DNA from: an uncultured Candidatus Saccharibacteria bacterium
GTDB taxonomy: Bacteria; Patescibacteriota; Saccharimonadia; Saccharimonadales; Saccharimonadaceae
Reading direction: 5' to 3'
Assembly (NCBI GenBank): GCA_958399925.1
Contig: CATXOC010000001.1
Location: 124,001 to 188,000, forward strand
Length of the DNA stretch: 64,000 nucleotides
A program made the position numbers and the translations under genes. Within the stretch, counting starts at the first letter, position 1, and every line of letters begins with the position of its first letter. Under the pieces are notes generated by a model. That model was not told where the DNA came from. It searched no databases and was given only the letters and a program-made list of their open reading frames with translations. Of the stretch, positions 34,417-43,172 are shown piece by piece.

Positions 34417-34851
34417 ATGAGTAATAAATTTAATTCTATTAATAGTGGTAAAAATAATGCAGAGGCGATTGCCAATATGTCGGAACGTGAGATTCGTTAT
34501 AAAGGCTTGTCTCGTGACCTAGCCATTGTGGCGACATCAGAAATGGCATTAGCTAAATTAGACGATGTCAAAAAGATCGATTTCAACACTCATAATTCTA
34601 CTGAAGCTAGCAATAAGCGTGCCTTAGATCAGGCGGCAGCTGAGGCTAGCGCACAAGCTGAATACATTAAGACACAGGCTGAAAAAGCTCGTACAGTCGA
34701 AGACATACCATTTGGTAGCCATGAAGATTATGAAAGACGTCAAGCTATACGCAACGACCGCTATGATGGTACGCCAAATCTGAGTGCAGATGAAGTAAAA
34801 ACCGTCAATGTAATTAGCGGTGAAGCTACAGATTACGAACTAGTGTCTTAG
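34417..34851 (+). CDS. Hypothetical hydrophilic helical protein
   Basis: 144 residues, not recognised. Very hydrophilic, no membrane segment or signal peptide. The central part (about 68-105, rich in Ala, Glu, Gln, Lys: KRALDQAAAEASAQAEYIKTQAEKARTVED) should form a long helix or coiled coil. It has a near-consensus promoter, a good Shine-Dalgarno and a perfect terminator, which suggests strong, independent expression. The next gene encodes an SPFH protein that also ends in an Ala/Glu/Lys-rich helix; a functional link is only a guess. Confidence 0.75.
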   Translation: MSNKFNSINSGKNNAEAIANMSEREIRYKGLSRDLAIVATSEMALAKLDDVKKIDFNTHNSTEASNKRALDQAAAEASAQAEYIKTQAEKARTVEDIPFGSHEDYERRQAIRNDRYDGTPNLSADEVKTVNVISGEATDYELVS

Positions 34852-34866
34852 ATAAACCGGAAAACT

Positions 34867-34898
34867 AAATAGGCTACCAATTAGAGGGTAGCCTATTT
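34867..34898 (+). terminator. Terminator after the 144-residue gene
   Basis: Perfect 12-bp arms AAATAGGCTACC / GGTAGCCTATTT around a short loop, 16 bases after the stop. Confidence 0.9.
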
Positions 34899-34923
34899 AA
34901 TTGGTAGAGCAGCTAGCTAAGTG

Positions 34924-34989
34924 TTGACAATTTGCTTAAATAGTATACTATAAAAGTGATCTAAATCAGATCAACGGCTCGTACGAGCC
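34924..34989 (+). promoter_or_regulatory. Promoter and structured leader of the SPFH gene
   Basis: TTGACA (34924-34929) with a TATA-rich -10 zone (TATAAA at 34949-34954). The leader then holds two inverted repeats: GATCT/AGATC (34958-34972) and a perfect 14-bp palindrome GGCTCGTACGAGCC (34976-34989), before GAAAGGTGA and the ATG at 35011. Confidence 0.55.
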
Positions 34990-35010
34990 AGCTCTTTAGA
35001 AAGGTGAAAG

Positions 35011-35964
35011 ATGTTTTCGAATGTTGTCACTATGGTAGTTCTACTGCTTAGTGTGGTTGCTCTAGTATACACGATAATTGCAGGATTTGGTCTGCACAAA
35101 GCTGTAAAGGCAAAGGCCACTAGCTCCACAATTGAAGTTGAAAAGATCAAGATAATGGTCTCGGCCGTTGTTACTTTTGTTCTGCTTGTCATTGGTTCTG
35201 TCTATACGCAGGATGCGGGCAGTGTAGGAGTGATACGTAATTTTGGCGGCTCGATAGCTGGTGTCTCTAAGGATGCTGGTCTGCATGCCAAAGCTCCGTG
35301 GCAGAGCGTGATTTATTACGATACACGCAATAATTTGATCAACTTCTATGGCGCCGATACAGAATACAAGGCCAAAGGTGGCAATTATTGGGGTAAACAG
35401 GTTTCGATCAACGATAAGTCTGGTGCTAGTGCAAATGTTGATATTCAGGTCAACTATTCGCTCAAACCAGATGCAGCAAAAGATCTGTATATAAACTATG
35501 GCACGCAGCAAAGCATGACCGAAAAGTACATCAGTAATGATCTGCGTTCGGTTACGCGTGAGGCGTCGGGTCAATTTAGTACAATAACTATGCTGACTGA
35601 TCGAAGTAAATTCACTGAAGCGGTACAGAAGAAGCTGTCATCCAAGTGGCATAATATTGGTCTAACTGTCGAGCAGGTGAGTGTACAAGACGTACGCTAT
35701 CCGCGGTCGATTACTGATGCATATGCAGCTGCGCAAGCGGCAGAGGTAAATAAGCAGAAGGCTAAGAACGAGCAGGAGACTGCTAGGGTTCAAGCCGAGA
35801 CCAAGAAGATTAAGGCAAAGGGTGACGCTGACGCTAACGCCATACTGAATAATTCACTGACAGATAATGTACTGAAACAGAAATATATCGACGCTCTAAA
35901 GGGTGCCGATAATTTGACTGTAGTGCCGAACGGCTCAGTTCCTATGATTCAGACTGGCAAGTAG
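35011..35964 (+). CDS. SPFH/Band 7 (prohibitin-like) membrane protein
   Basis: Membrane-microdomain scaffold family. Two N-terminal membrane segments (about 5-27 and 49-66) are followed by the Band 7 domain: GSVGVIRNFGGSIAGVSKDAGLHAKAPWQSVIYYDTR (about 69-106), NVDIQVNYSLKPDAAKDLY, and VEQVSVQDVRYPRSITDAYAAAQAAEVNKQKAKNEQETARVQAETKKIKAKGDADA, the charged helical tail. 317 residues fits prohibitin-like proteins. The mRNA leader contains two hairpin-forming repeats and a Shine-Dalgarno GAAAGGTGA. Role probably in membrane organisation or protease regulation. Confidence 0.9.
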   Translation: MFSNVVTMVVLLLSVVALVYTIIAGFGLHKAVKAKATSSTIEVEKIKIMVSAVVTFVLLVIGSVYTQDAGSVGVIRNFGGSIAGVSKDAGLHAKAPWQSVIYYDTRNNLINFYGADTEYKAKGGNYWGKQVSINDKSGASANVDIQVNYSLKPDAAKDLYINYGTQQSMTEKYISNDLRSVTREASGQFSTITMLTDRSKFTEAVQKKLSSKWHNIGLTVEQVSVQDVRYPRSITDAYAAAQAAEVNKQKAKNEQETARVQAETKKIKAKGDADANAILNNSLTDNVLKQKYIDALKGADNLTVVPNGSVPMIQTGK

Positions 35965-36018
35965 TACTGGTTTATCGGTGCTGTCACTGATTGACTCAGA
36001 ATAAATCAATCCCCTTAG

Positions 36019-36046
36019 GGGCTACTCATCACGAGTAGCCCTGTTT
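36019..36046 (+). terminator. Terminator after the SPFH gene
   Basis: Perfect 9-bp stem GGGCTACTC / GAGTAGCCC with a 5-base loop, followed by TGTTTT. The argS -10 follows 11 bases later. Confidence 0.88.
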
Positions 36047-36057
36047 TAATTCTGTTG

Positions 36058-36063
36058 TATAAT
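36058..36063 (+). promoter_or_regulatory. -10 box of argS, leaderless
   Basis: TATAAT ending 7 bases before the argS ATG; no Shine-Dalgarno. Confidence 0.6.
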
Positions 36064-36070
36064 ATAGCCA

Positions 36071-37771
36071 ATGAATCAATATGCATATGAGATCGAGCGA
36101 ATAGTAAAAAAGCTGTTCGATGTTGATACGAAGGTGGAGCTAAGTCGCCCTGACTCACAGTTTGGCGATTATGCTACTAATGTGGCAATGCAATTAGCCG
36201 GGCGACTACACCAGGCGCCACGAGCGATTGCCGAGCAAATTAAAGCTGAATTAGATAATACGGGAGTGTACAGTGAGGTGTCAATTGCGGGGCCAGGCTT
36301 TATTAATCTGCGTATATCAGCAAAAGCATTGGATGTGGATCTCGAGCAAAGATTTAATAGTGCGCAGCCGTTTGGCAATAATCAAGACGGGGCAGGTAAG
36401 AAAGTTTTAGTTGAATATCCTTCAACAAACATGGCTAAGCCTTTTTCGATTGGTCACCTGCGACCAGCCAACCAAGGCTGGGCAGCGCGTAATCTAATGC
36501 TGGCTACTGGCTGGGATGTGATCACGGATAATCACTTAGGTGATTATGGCTCGCCGTTTGGCATCTGGGTGGTTGGGTTTAAAAAGTTCAGTAGCGAAGA
36601 AGCATTAAAGCAGCGTGGTGTCTACGAACTCGGCGACATCTATATCAAAACAAAGGCAGCCATAAAGGAAGAAGAGGCATCTAATAAAACTGACCTGGCT
36701 GATGCGGCTCAGCAGTGGTTGCTTAAACTAGAGCAACACGATCCCGTGGCGGTAGCTTATTCCGAGCGTTTTAACAAAATTTCATTGGATCACATACATG
36801 CAGTCATGCGGCGATTAGGTATTAGCACGGATTACGAGCTGGGCGAGAAATTCTTTGCTGAAAAGGGCAAAGCTGCGGTACGAGACTTATTGCAAAAAGG
36901 TATCGCAGTGCAGAATCCAGACGGCTCAGTGATTGTTGATTTAGCAGAATACGGCATTAAGACGCCGATGCTGATTTTAAAGTCTAACGGAGCAGCGCTG
37001 TATGCCACTACGGATCTGGCTACTATGATTTATCGTGATCAGACCTTCCATGTTGATCGAGTAATATTCTGTGTGGGTAGTGAACAGAAGTTTTACTTCC
37101 AGCAGCTGTTTGCCTTAGCGAAGAAAATTGGTTTGAAGACAGAAATGATTCATATGTGGTACGGCATGATTGACCAGCTGAACGAAGATGGTACACGCGA
37201 AAAGATGTCGTCACGCAAGGGTGTAGTGTTACTAGAAGAGCTGCTGGACAAGGCAGAAGAGCGGGCGCGAGCAAACGCTAAGACGCCAGATTTATCAGAT
37301 AGCGATATTAAGAAGATTGCTGTTGGTGCGATTAAGTTTAGTGATTTTGCGAACGATCGGCGTACTGGCATGCTATTTGATTGGGACACCATGTTTAGTC
37401 TGACTGGCTATTCTGGCCCATATGTACAGTATGCTGCGGTACGAGTAAATAAAATTTTACACGACAATCCGATTCCAGATGTTGACTATTCTAGCTATGA
37501 TTATGAGGATGAGAAAGCGGTGTTACTGAAGCTACTGGATTATCCGAACATTGTTAAGTTAGCGGCAGATAAGCTAGAGCCACATCGTATTGCAACTTAT
37601 GTCTACGAGCTAGCAAAAGAGTTGAATCGCTATTATGAACATACGCCAATCGCAACAGAGCAGGTAGATGAATTAACGAAGGCGGCACGCCTACACTTAA
37701 TGCAGCACGTGGCATATGTGTTCAAACATGGCCTAGATATTTTGGGGATTGAAATTCCAGAAAGGATGTAA
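36071..37771 (+). CDS. argS: Arginyl-tRNA synthetase
   Basis: Class I synthetase charging tRNA-Arg. N-terminal additional domain (about 1-100, FGDYATNVAMQLAG), the HIGH-type motif AKPFSIGHLRPAN (about 121-133), Rossmann core with KMSSRKGVVL (about 377-386), and the C-terminal DALR anticodon-binding domain (NRYYEHTPI). The 566 residues fit the family. The -10 immediately before the ATG and absence of a Shine-Dalgarno indicate a leaderless first cistron. It is followed 7 bases later by orn, so it leads a small operon (argS-orn-MmcQ-like). Confidence 0.97.
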   Translation: MNQYAYEIERIVKKLFDVDTKVELSRPDSQFGDYATNVAMQLAGRLHQAPRAIAEQIKAELDNTGVYSEVSIAGPGFINLRISAKALDVDLEQRFNSAQPFGNNQDGAGKKVLVEYPSTNMAKPFSIGHLRPANQGWAARNLMLATGWDVITDNHLGDYGSPFGIWVVGFKKFSSEEALKQRGVYELGDIYIKTKAAIKEEEASNKTDLADAAQQWLLKLEQHDPVAVAYSERFNKISLDHIHAVMRRLGISTDYELGEKFFAEKGKAAVRDLLQKGIAVQNPDGSVIVDLAEYGIKTPMLILKSNGAALYATTDLATMIYRDQTFHVDRVIFCVGSEQKFYFQQLFALAKKIGLKTEMIHMWYGMIDQLNEDGTREKMSSRKGVVLLEELLDKAEERARANAKTPDLSDSDIKKIAVGAIKFSDFANDRRTGMLFDWDTMFSLTGYSGPYVQYAAVRVNKILHDNPIPDVDYSSYDYEDEKAVLLKLLDYPNIVKLAADKLEPHRIATYVYELAKELNRYYEHTPIATEQVDELTKAARLHLMQHVAYVFKHGLDILGIEIPERM

Positions 37772-37777
37772 TAAGGT

Positions 37778-38320
37778 ATGGACAATAAAAAAGCAAGTTT
37801 ATTTTGGGTGGATCTAGAGATGACGGGTCTAGAGCCAGACGTTGATAAAATTTGTGAAGTTGGCGTAATTGCGACTGACTGGCAATTTAATGAAATTGCG
37901 CGCTATGAAGCATCGGTCAAGTTGGATCGCGATTTTATGGAAACTCGAATGACGGGTGAGTTTTGGCAGAAAAACCAAGCTAGTCACGATAACCTGATTA
38001 AGAACTCAACGGCACCAGAAACTAAGACGGCGGCGCAAGTAGAGAAAGAGCTAATTGAATTTGTGAATACAAATTTTGACGTATCGCAACCGATTTACCT
38101 GGCTGGTAACTCAATCCACCAGGATCAGAAATTTATTGAACGCGAGTGGGTGCAACTGAACAAGCTATTTAATTACCGCCAGCTAGACGTTAGTGCCTGG
38201 AAGATTGTCTTTGAAAATCGTGGCGTAGTTTTTAATAAACCAGAGGCTCACCGAGCTATGAGTGATATTGAAGGTTCAATGGAAGAGCTGAAGTATTATC
38301 TAGAAAGGGTTAAATTTTAA
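37778..38320 (+). CDS. orn: Oligoribonuclease
   Basis: DEDDh 3'-5' exonuclease that finishes RNA decay by degrading 2-5 nt RNAs, including linear products of cyclic dinucleotides. Catalytic residues are visible: FWVDLEMTGLE (D, E), YLAGNSIHQDQKFI (D) and AHRAMSDIEGS (H, D). Length 180 is typical. Preceded by AAGG and spaced 6 bases from argS; its stop overlaps the next start (TAATG). Confidence 0.95.
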   Translation: MDNKKASLFWVDLEMTGLEPDVDKICEVGVIATDWQFNEIARYEASVKLDRDFMETRMTGEFWQKNQASHDNLIKNSTAPETKTAAQVEKELIEFVNTNFDVSQPIYLAGNSIHQDQKFIEREWVQLNKLFNYRQLDVSAWKIVFENRGVVFNKPEAHRAMSDIEGSMEELKYYLERVKF

Positions 38321-38670
38321 TGGCCTTAACCGAAGCAGATATTTGCGCGCAGATTGAAAGCTTGGGCGCCACAGTCGATCGGGGGCGATCGACAGATAAA
38401 GACTACGTCTATGCTGTAAATGGCGAAATGATGGCGGTGATTAAAAAAGATTCTAATCCGCTACAGTTATCGCTGCGTTGTGATCCTAATCTAGCTAAGT
38501 TGCTACGTAGTCGATACGAGTCGGTGTTAGAGGGTCAGAATCTAAACAAGAAACACTGGATTACCATCCTAATGACGGGTCAGTTGTCTGATCAATATGT
38601 TCATGACCAAATCCGACATGCTTACGAAGAAACAATTAAACTAGCGAAAGATAACATAAGTCACAGCTAA
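38320..38670 (+). CDS. MmcQ/YjbR family protein
   Basis: 116 residues with the CyaY-like MmcQ/YjbR pattern: VYAVNGEMMAVIKKDSNPLQLSLRCDPNLAKLLRSRYESVLEGQNLNKKHWITILMTGQLSDQYVHDQIRHAYEETIK, where the LRCDP and (N)KKHWITI segments are the family signatures. Proposed to bind DNA or other ligands; no enzymatic activity is established. Translationally coupled to orn by a one-base stop/start overlap. Confidence 0.85.
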   Translation: MALTEADICAQIESLGATVDRGRSTDKDYVYAVNGEMMAVIKKDSNPLQLSLRCDPNLAKLLRSRYESVLEGQNLNKKHWITILMTGQLSDQYVHDQIRHAYEETIKLAKDNISHS

Positions 38671-38697
38671 TATACAAAACATAGACTAAATGTTGTT

Positions 38698-38730
38698 AAC
38701 GCCAAATAGTTACTGACTAATTGGCGTTTT
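38698..38730. terminator. Bidirectional terminator
   Basis: Long inverted repeat AACGCCAAATAGT / ACTAATTGGCGTT (one mismatch) with loop TACTG and T run on the plus strand. It serves the argS operon and overlaps the end of the convergent gene. Confidence 0.85.
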
Positions 38731-40030
38731 TAACACGTTTGTTCAGTTCGGAAAAGTCGTTAAAGGCAGACTCTAGTATTTTTTGTGCCTCTACATTGTT
38801 GGTGGTGCTGTAAATTCCTTTGATGTCGCTAGTAATTTTATCAGTAGAGTCTTGGAGCTCCTTCTTCAATGCGCTATCTAGCGTGCCTTGTGCTTTGGCG
38901 CTATCTAGCTTCTTAGTAACGTCTTCGCTGGCAGTTGGTTCAACTACGTTGCCATCCTTATCGGTAGCAGCAATGCCGATCTTGTCAGACAATACCTTGA
39001 ATTGCGATTTTGAAGTTAGTCCGAGCTCTGCGTTGACGTCAATAATATTAGTGTTGAAGCTGTCTGTGGCGCTTTCGCCATACTTTACGATACCTTGAAG
39101 ATCTGCAATATCCTGACCAAGCTGAATTAGGCTGCCTTGTGATGGGCCATTTTTACGGCTACTGCCAACGGCAGCAATAATGGATACAATAACCACCAGG
39201 GCAATTACGCCAATACCAATAGCCATAAAAAGCTTGCTAGACAAGGGGTTGGCAGGTAGAAGCTTAGTACTACTATTATGTGCATTATCGGGCGCAATGT
39301 AATTTAGATAGTCGATATTGCCATAGGTCGGCTGTGGTGGCTGGTTGGTGGAAGGCGAACCGAGTGTACTGGTTTGCTGAGGATAGGTTTGGTTGGGTGT
39401 AGGTTGCTGTCCGTAATTTGCCGTCGGAATTTCCGGCATGGCAGGTGGCGCCATATAAGCTTGATTAAAAGTCTGAGTATTGGGTTGCGACTGGCTAGAT
39501 GCGCCATATGGATAATTATATGGCTGTTGCTGAATTGGTGTGGGTGCACCGTATTGATAATTGTTTGGCTGTGGCTGATTGGGTGCACCATATGGATAAC
39601 CGTTTGGCTGCTGAGGTGCAGGCGCGTTAAACTGATAGCTGTTTGGCTGATTCGGCGTAGTACTAGGCGCTTGGCTGCCTGGAGTATTGTTTAAAGTGAA
39701 GCTGCTTGGATCGATTTTAAGGCGCTTCTCTTTGTGGAGTGCTGGAGCGTAGCCAGAGTAGTAGTTAGAAGCAACAATGGTGCTACTGCCAGCGCCGTTA
39801 ATTGGTGCGTCGCGCTTGGCACGATGGGTAGCTGGGGCGCCGGGTATGATGTTGGCGCTGCCCGATGGTATGTTGCCACCAAATATGCCATTGCCCGCCG
39901 AGGCAGAGTTGTCGACAATTGGCGCTGAGTTAAGCGGATGATGAGGGTCATTAAATGATGGTGCATGATACTGCACTATATTTGGTCCACCAGCTGTACT
40001 GGTACCACTAGCATCCCCACCTTTGTTCAT
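38717..40030 (-). CDS. Pro/Gln/Asn-rich single-pass membrane protein with YPYGA repeats
   Basis: 437 residues, function not recognised. The first ~260 residues are disordered, with high Pro, Gln, Asn, Ser; residues 127-184 hold about four tandem copies of a Q-P-x-x-Y-x-Y-G-A-P unit. A single membrane segment (KLFMAIGIGVIALVVIVSIIAAVG, about 263-286) is followed by a ~150-residue helical extracytoplasmic domain rich in Asp, Lys, Ser. An extended -10 (TGT-TAATAT, 40037-40042) ends 6 bases before the ATG with no Shine-Dalgarno. The layout resembles the membrane proteins at 18.7 and 53.3 kb. Confidence 0.8.
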   Translation of the reverse strand: MNKGGDASGTSTAGGPNIVQYHAPSFNDPHHPLNSAPIVDNSASAGNGIFGGNIPSGSANIIPGAPATHRAKRDAPINGAGSSTIVASNYYSGYAPALHKEKRLKIDPSSFTLNNTPGSQAPSTTPNQPNSYQFNAPAPQQPNGYPYGAPNQPQPNNYQYGAPTPIQQQPYNYPYGASSQSQPNTQTFNQAYMAPPAMPEIPTANYGQQPTPNQTYPQQTSTLGSPSTNQPPQPTYGNIDYLNYIAPDNAHNSSTKLLPANPLSSKLFMAIGIGVIALVVIVSIIAAVGSSRKNGPSQGSLIQLGQDIADLQGIVKYGESATDSFNTNIIDVNAELGLTSKSQFKVLSDKIGIAATDKDGNVVEPTASEDVTKKLDSAKAQGTLDSALKKELQDSTDKITSDIKGIYSTTNNVEAQKILESAFNDFSELNKRVKNAN

Positions 40031-40036
40031 ACTAAA

Positions 40037-40078
40037 ATATTAACACAAGCGGCACTGATTCTCAATCTAATATATAAT
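40037..40078. promoter_or_regulatory. Divergent leaderless promoters, YPYGA protein and dnaG
   Basis: Minus strand: TGT-TAATAT (TAATAT 40037-40042), 6 bases to ATG. Plus strand: TATAAT (40073-40078), 7 bases to the dnaG ATG at 40086. No Shine-Dalgarno on either side. Confidence 0.6.
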
Positions 40079-40085
40079 AGTAATA

Positions 40086-41912
40086 ATGAGTGATTTGAAT
40101 GACGCTAAGGAAGAAATTCGATCGAAGTTAGCTATTGAAGACGTAATTGGTCAATATGTCCAGCTGAAGCGGGCGGGACGATATTGGAAGGGATTAAGTC
40201 CATTTACTAACGAGCGCACGCCGTCATTCTTTGTTACGCCCGAGCGCGACATCTGGCATGATTTTTCATCGGGTCAAGGTGGCGATATCTTTAGCTTCAT
40301 AATGCTAGCAGAAGGCGTCGACTTTATGGGTGCAATGGAGATACTAGCCAAGAAAGCTGGCGTGGATTTGTCGCAATATGATCGTCGCCGTACACCGGGG
40401 CAGAGCCAGCGCAAAGAGAGAATTCTAAATATGAATATCTTGGCGGTCAACTATTTTCAGCATTGTCTAATTAGCTCTAAAAAGGCTATCACGTACGCTA
40501 GCGAGCGACGCCAGTTATCAAAACAAACTATCATTGACTGGGGAATTGGCTATGCACCTCATCAGCATAATCTAAAGAAACTATTAATCAACAAAGGCTA
40601 TAGCCGCGAAGAAATTAAGGCGGCTGGACTTAATTTATTTGAAGACTATAACTTCAAGGGTGAGGGCGAAGGCTACTATGGTGGCAATCGTTTGATGATA
40701 CCTCTGAGGGACGGACAAGGACAAGTGGTTGGCTTTACAGCACGAATTTTGGATGATCATCAACCAAAATATATTAATACACCAGCTACCTTGGTCTATG
40801 ACAAGGGGCGTCAGCTGTTCGGCCTGAGCTTTGCGAAGAAAGCGATTCGTGAACAAGATTTTGTAATAGTAGTCGAAGGTAATATGGACGTCATGACTTC
40901 ATCGCAGGCGGGAGTAAAGAATATTGTAGCTGTAGCCGGTACAGCGTTGACGGAGTACCACTTGAAGTCGTTAGGCCGATTAACTAACGATATACGTTTT
41001 TGCTTTGATAGTGACAGAGCAGGAGTTGCCGCAACTGAGCGAGCGATTAAATTGGCAGAGCCACTAAACCTTAAGTTGTCAGTGATCGATTATTCGGCGG
41101 CAGGCGTCAAGGATCCAGACGAGCTAATAAAGAAGGACGTTGAAGCGTGGCGCAAGCTGGCGTCTACCAATGTACCAGCTGTAGACTGGGTCATTAATAA
41201 ATATGTAAGTTGCAATGACCTATCGACAGCGGAAGGCAAAAAGGTAGTAACGACAAAAGCCCTAAATGTAGTACGTGGTCTGTCAGACCCAGTGGAAGCA
41301 GAATTCTATCTAAAGAAAATTGCCGAAGTGACTGGTGTGAGTATAGATAGCGTAAAAGCAAAATTACGGGGCGACGTTGCACGCGAGAAAGTACAGTCAG
41401 CACCACTAAGGCTAGTAAAAACCAAGCTGAATGAATCGGGCAAGCGTAATGTGCAGTACTGCCTGAATGCGATTTTTGCAATCGCTAGTAATGACCAAAA
41501 TTATCGTAGTTTATTGATGCATTTATCAGATAGCTTTTTAGACGATGTGTTAAAGCGGCTAAAATATCTACTGCTAAGCCAGCCACTAGACGGCAAGGCG
41601 GTTAGAATGACAAGTGATTTGTCAGATAAATTGGCTGAACTACAGATGTTTTATGATCAAGAGCTAGCAATAGCAAAAAATAATCGCTTGATGATACTAG
41701 AAAACTTTACTCAGCTATTACGACTGAAGACGATTGAGCGGCTAGACCAGCTACAAGCACAGTTCAACGAAGCGTTTGAGCAGGGTAATGACGGGGTGGC
41801 GAGTGATATTAACCAAGAGATGAACAGTGTACGTAGTCAACTAAACAGCATAGAGCAAAGTAACGCTAGTAACGATTTTTCTGGGTTGAAGGCGGCTTGG
41901 CATTGTAAATGA
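40086..41912 (+). CDS. dnaG: DNA primase DnaG with degenerate zinc-binding domain
   Basis: RNA-primer synthase for replication. The 608 residues hold the N-terminal domain, catalytic TOPRIM core (FVIVVEGNMDVMTSSQAG, GTALTEYHLKSL, RFCFDSDRAGVAATERAI) and a C-terminal DnaB-interaction-like region. The N-terminal domain keeps the CHC2 framework (GLSPFTNERTPSFFV, then WHDFSSGQGGD) but every zinc ligand is replaced: Ser38 for Cys, Thr41 for His, Asp59 and Ser62 for the last two Cys. Leaderless start after TATAAT (40073-40078). It begins the macromolecular-synthesis cluster dnaG-rpoD-polA. Confidence 0.95.
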   Translation: MSDLNDAKEEIRSKLAIEDVIGQYVQLKRAGRYWKGLSPFTNERTPSFFVTPERDIWHDFSSGQGGDIFSFIMLAEGVDFMGAMEILAKKAGVDLSQYDRRRTPGQSQRKERILNMNILAVNYFQHCLISSKKAITYASERRQLSKQTIIDWGIGYAPHQHNLKKLLINKGYSREEIKAAGLNLFEDYNFKGEGEGYYGGNRLMIPLRDGQGQVVGFTARILDDHQPKYINTPATLVYDKGRQLFGLSFAKKAIREQDFVIVVEGNMDVMTSSQAGVKNIVAVAGTALTEYHLKSLGRLTNDIRFCFDSDRAGVAATERAIKLAEPLNLKLSVIDYSAAGVKDPDELIKKDVEAWRKLASTNVPAVDWVINKYVSCNDLSTAEGKKVVTTKALNVVRGLSDPVEAEFYLKKIAEVTGVSIDSVKAKLRGDVAREKVQSAPLRLVKTKLNESGKRNVQYCLNAIFAIASNDQNYRSLLMHLSDSFLDDVLKRLKYLLLSQPLDGKAVRMTSDLSDKLAELQMFYDQELAIAKNNRLMILENFTQLLRLKTIERLDQLQAQFNEAFEQGNDGVASDINQEMNSVRSQLNSIEQSNASNDFSGLKAAWHCK

Positions 41913-42051
41913 CGAAGCTATTGCATAGCTGAATTTGACGTGGTAATATTTACTATGAGTATGGGCTTATTTTAGCTTGCGCCAGTATAGCGCTGATAAA
42001 AATTCCAACATGTAAAAATAAACAGATTATTAGGCTAAGAAGGGAGTTAGT

Positions 42052-43170
42052 GTGGCGAAGAGGCAGAAAAAAGCGTCGATTGACGAGAATGTTTTATTAA
42101 ACGAAAGCGAAGATCTTGCTGAAGGCGATATGCCAGAAGATCTGAGTGATATCGATATCGATGATGATATGGTTATTGAGCCTACTGATATTGATGAAAT
42201 TTCAGACGACTCTGTGCGAGTCTATCTACGAGAGATTGGTCGTATTCCACTGCTAAAACCAGAAGAAGAGGCTGAGTTAGCGCAAGACATTATCAAGAAT
42301 GTTGAGCCACTAAAAGAGGCTGAGACTGAATTAGCGGAAGTGCAAAAACAGCTATCTAATGAGGACCTTGATCAGAGCACTAAAGCGAAATTGCGCGGAC
42401 AGCAGAGTAAGCTAAATATGAAGATTAAGCGCTTGAAGCGGCCGAAGGATAAAATGGCTGAAGCAAATATGCGTCTAGTTGTTAGTATTGCTAAGCGTTA
42501 TTCGGGCCGTGGTTTGGACTTCTTGGATCTAATTCAGGAGGGTAATACTGGACTGCTGCGTGCAGTAGAGAAGTTTGACCCGGACAAAGGCTTTAAATTC
42601 TCAACCTACGCAACTTGGTGGATTCGTCAGGCAATTACACGTGCAATTGCTGATCAGGCTCGCACCATTCGAATTCCAGTGCATATGGTGGAAACTATCA
42701 ATAAGTTACTGCGTACTCAGCGCAAGCTGACGCAGAGTCTAAACCGTGAGCCGACAATTGACGAGCTAGCCAAGGCTATGGATGAGACACCGGAAAAGAT
42801 TAAATATGTATTCAAGATCAAGCAGGATATCCAATCGCTGGACGCCACGATTGGTGGCTCGGATGATGACGACTCCTCGGAGCTTGGTAACTTTGTCGAG
42901 GACGACACAACGGTCAGTCCAGAAGATGCTGCTAGTACTCATTTACTAAAAGAGCAGGTAATGGAGGTAGTGGGCACGCTATCGGATCGTGAACAGAAAA
43001 TTATCAAACTACGTTTTGGCCTAGATGGTGGTCGTCCCCATACGCTAGAGGAAGTGGGCGCTGAATTCGCCGTTACACGCGAGCGCATTCGCCAGATTGA
43101 AGCTAAAGCTTTGACTAAGTTGCGCAAGAATAAAGAAACCAGCCTCTTGCATGACTATTTGGAGCAGTAG
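42052..43170 (+). CDS. rpoD: RNA polymerase primary sigma factor (sigma 70)
   Basis: Housekeeping sigma factor recognising -35/-10 promoters. Regions visible: 1.2 (SVRVYLREIGRIPLLKPEEE, about 54-73), 2 (DLIQEGNTGLLRAVEKFDPDKGFKFSTYATWWIRQAITRAIADQARTIRIPVHM, about 160-213), 3 and 4 (LRFGLDGGRPHTLEEVGAEFAVTRERIRQIEAKAL, about 322-356). Region 1.1 is replaced by a short acidic N-terminus. GTG start with Shine-Dalgarno AAGGGAG (42039-42045). Two bases separate it from polA. The strong extended -10 boxes in this window fit this sigma. Confidence 0.97.
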   Translation: MAKRQKKASIDENVLLNESEDLAEGDMPEDLSDIDIDDDMVIEPTDIDEISDDSVRVYLREIGRIPLLKPEEEAELAQDIIKNVEPLKEAETELAEVQKQLSNEDLDQSTKAKLRGQQSKLNMKIKRLKRPKDKMAEANMRLVVSIAKRYSGRGLDFLDLIQEGNTGLLRAVEKFDPDKGFKFSTYATWWIRQAITRAIADQARTIRIPVHMVETINKLLRTQRKLTQSLNREPTIDELAKAMDETPEKIKYVFKIKQDIQSLDATIGGSDDDDSSELGNFVEDDTTVSPEDAASTHLLKEQVMEVVGTLSDREQKIIKLRFGLDGGRPHTLEEVGAEFAVTRERIRQIEAKALTKLRKNKETSLLHDYLEQ

Positions 43171-43172
43171 CT

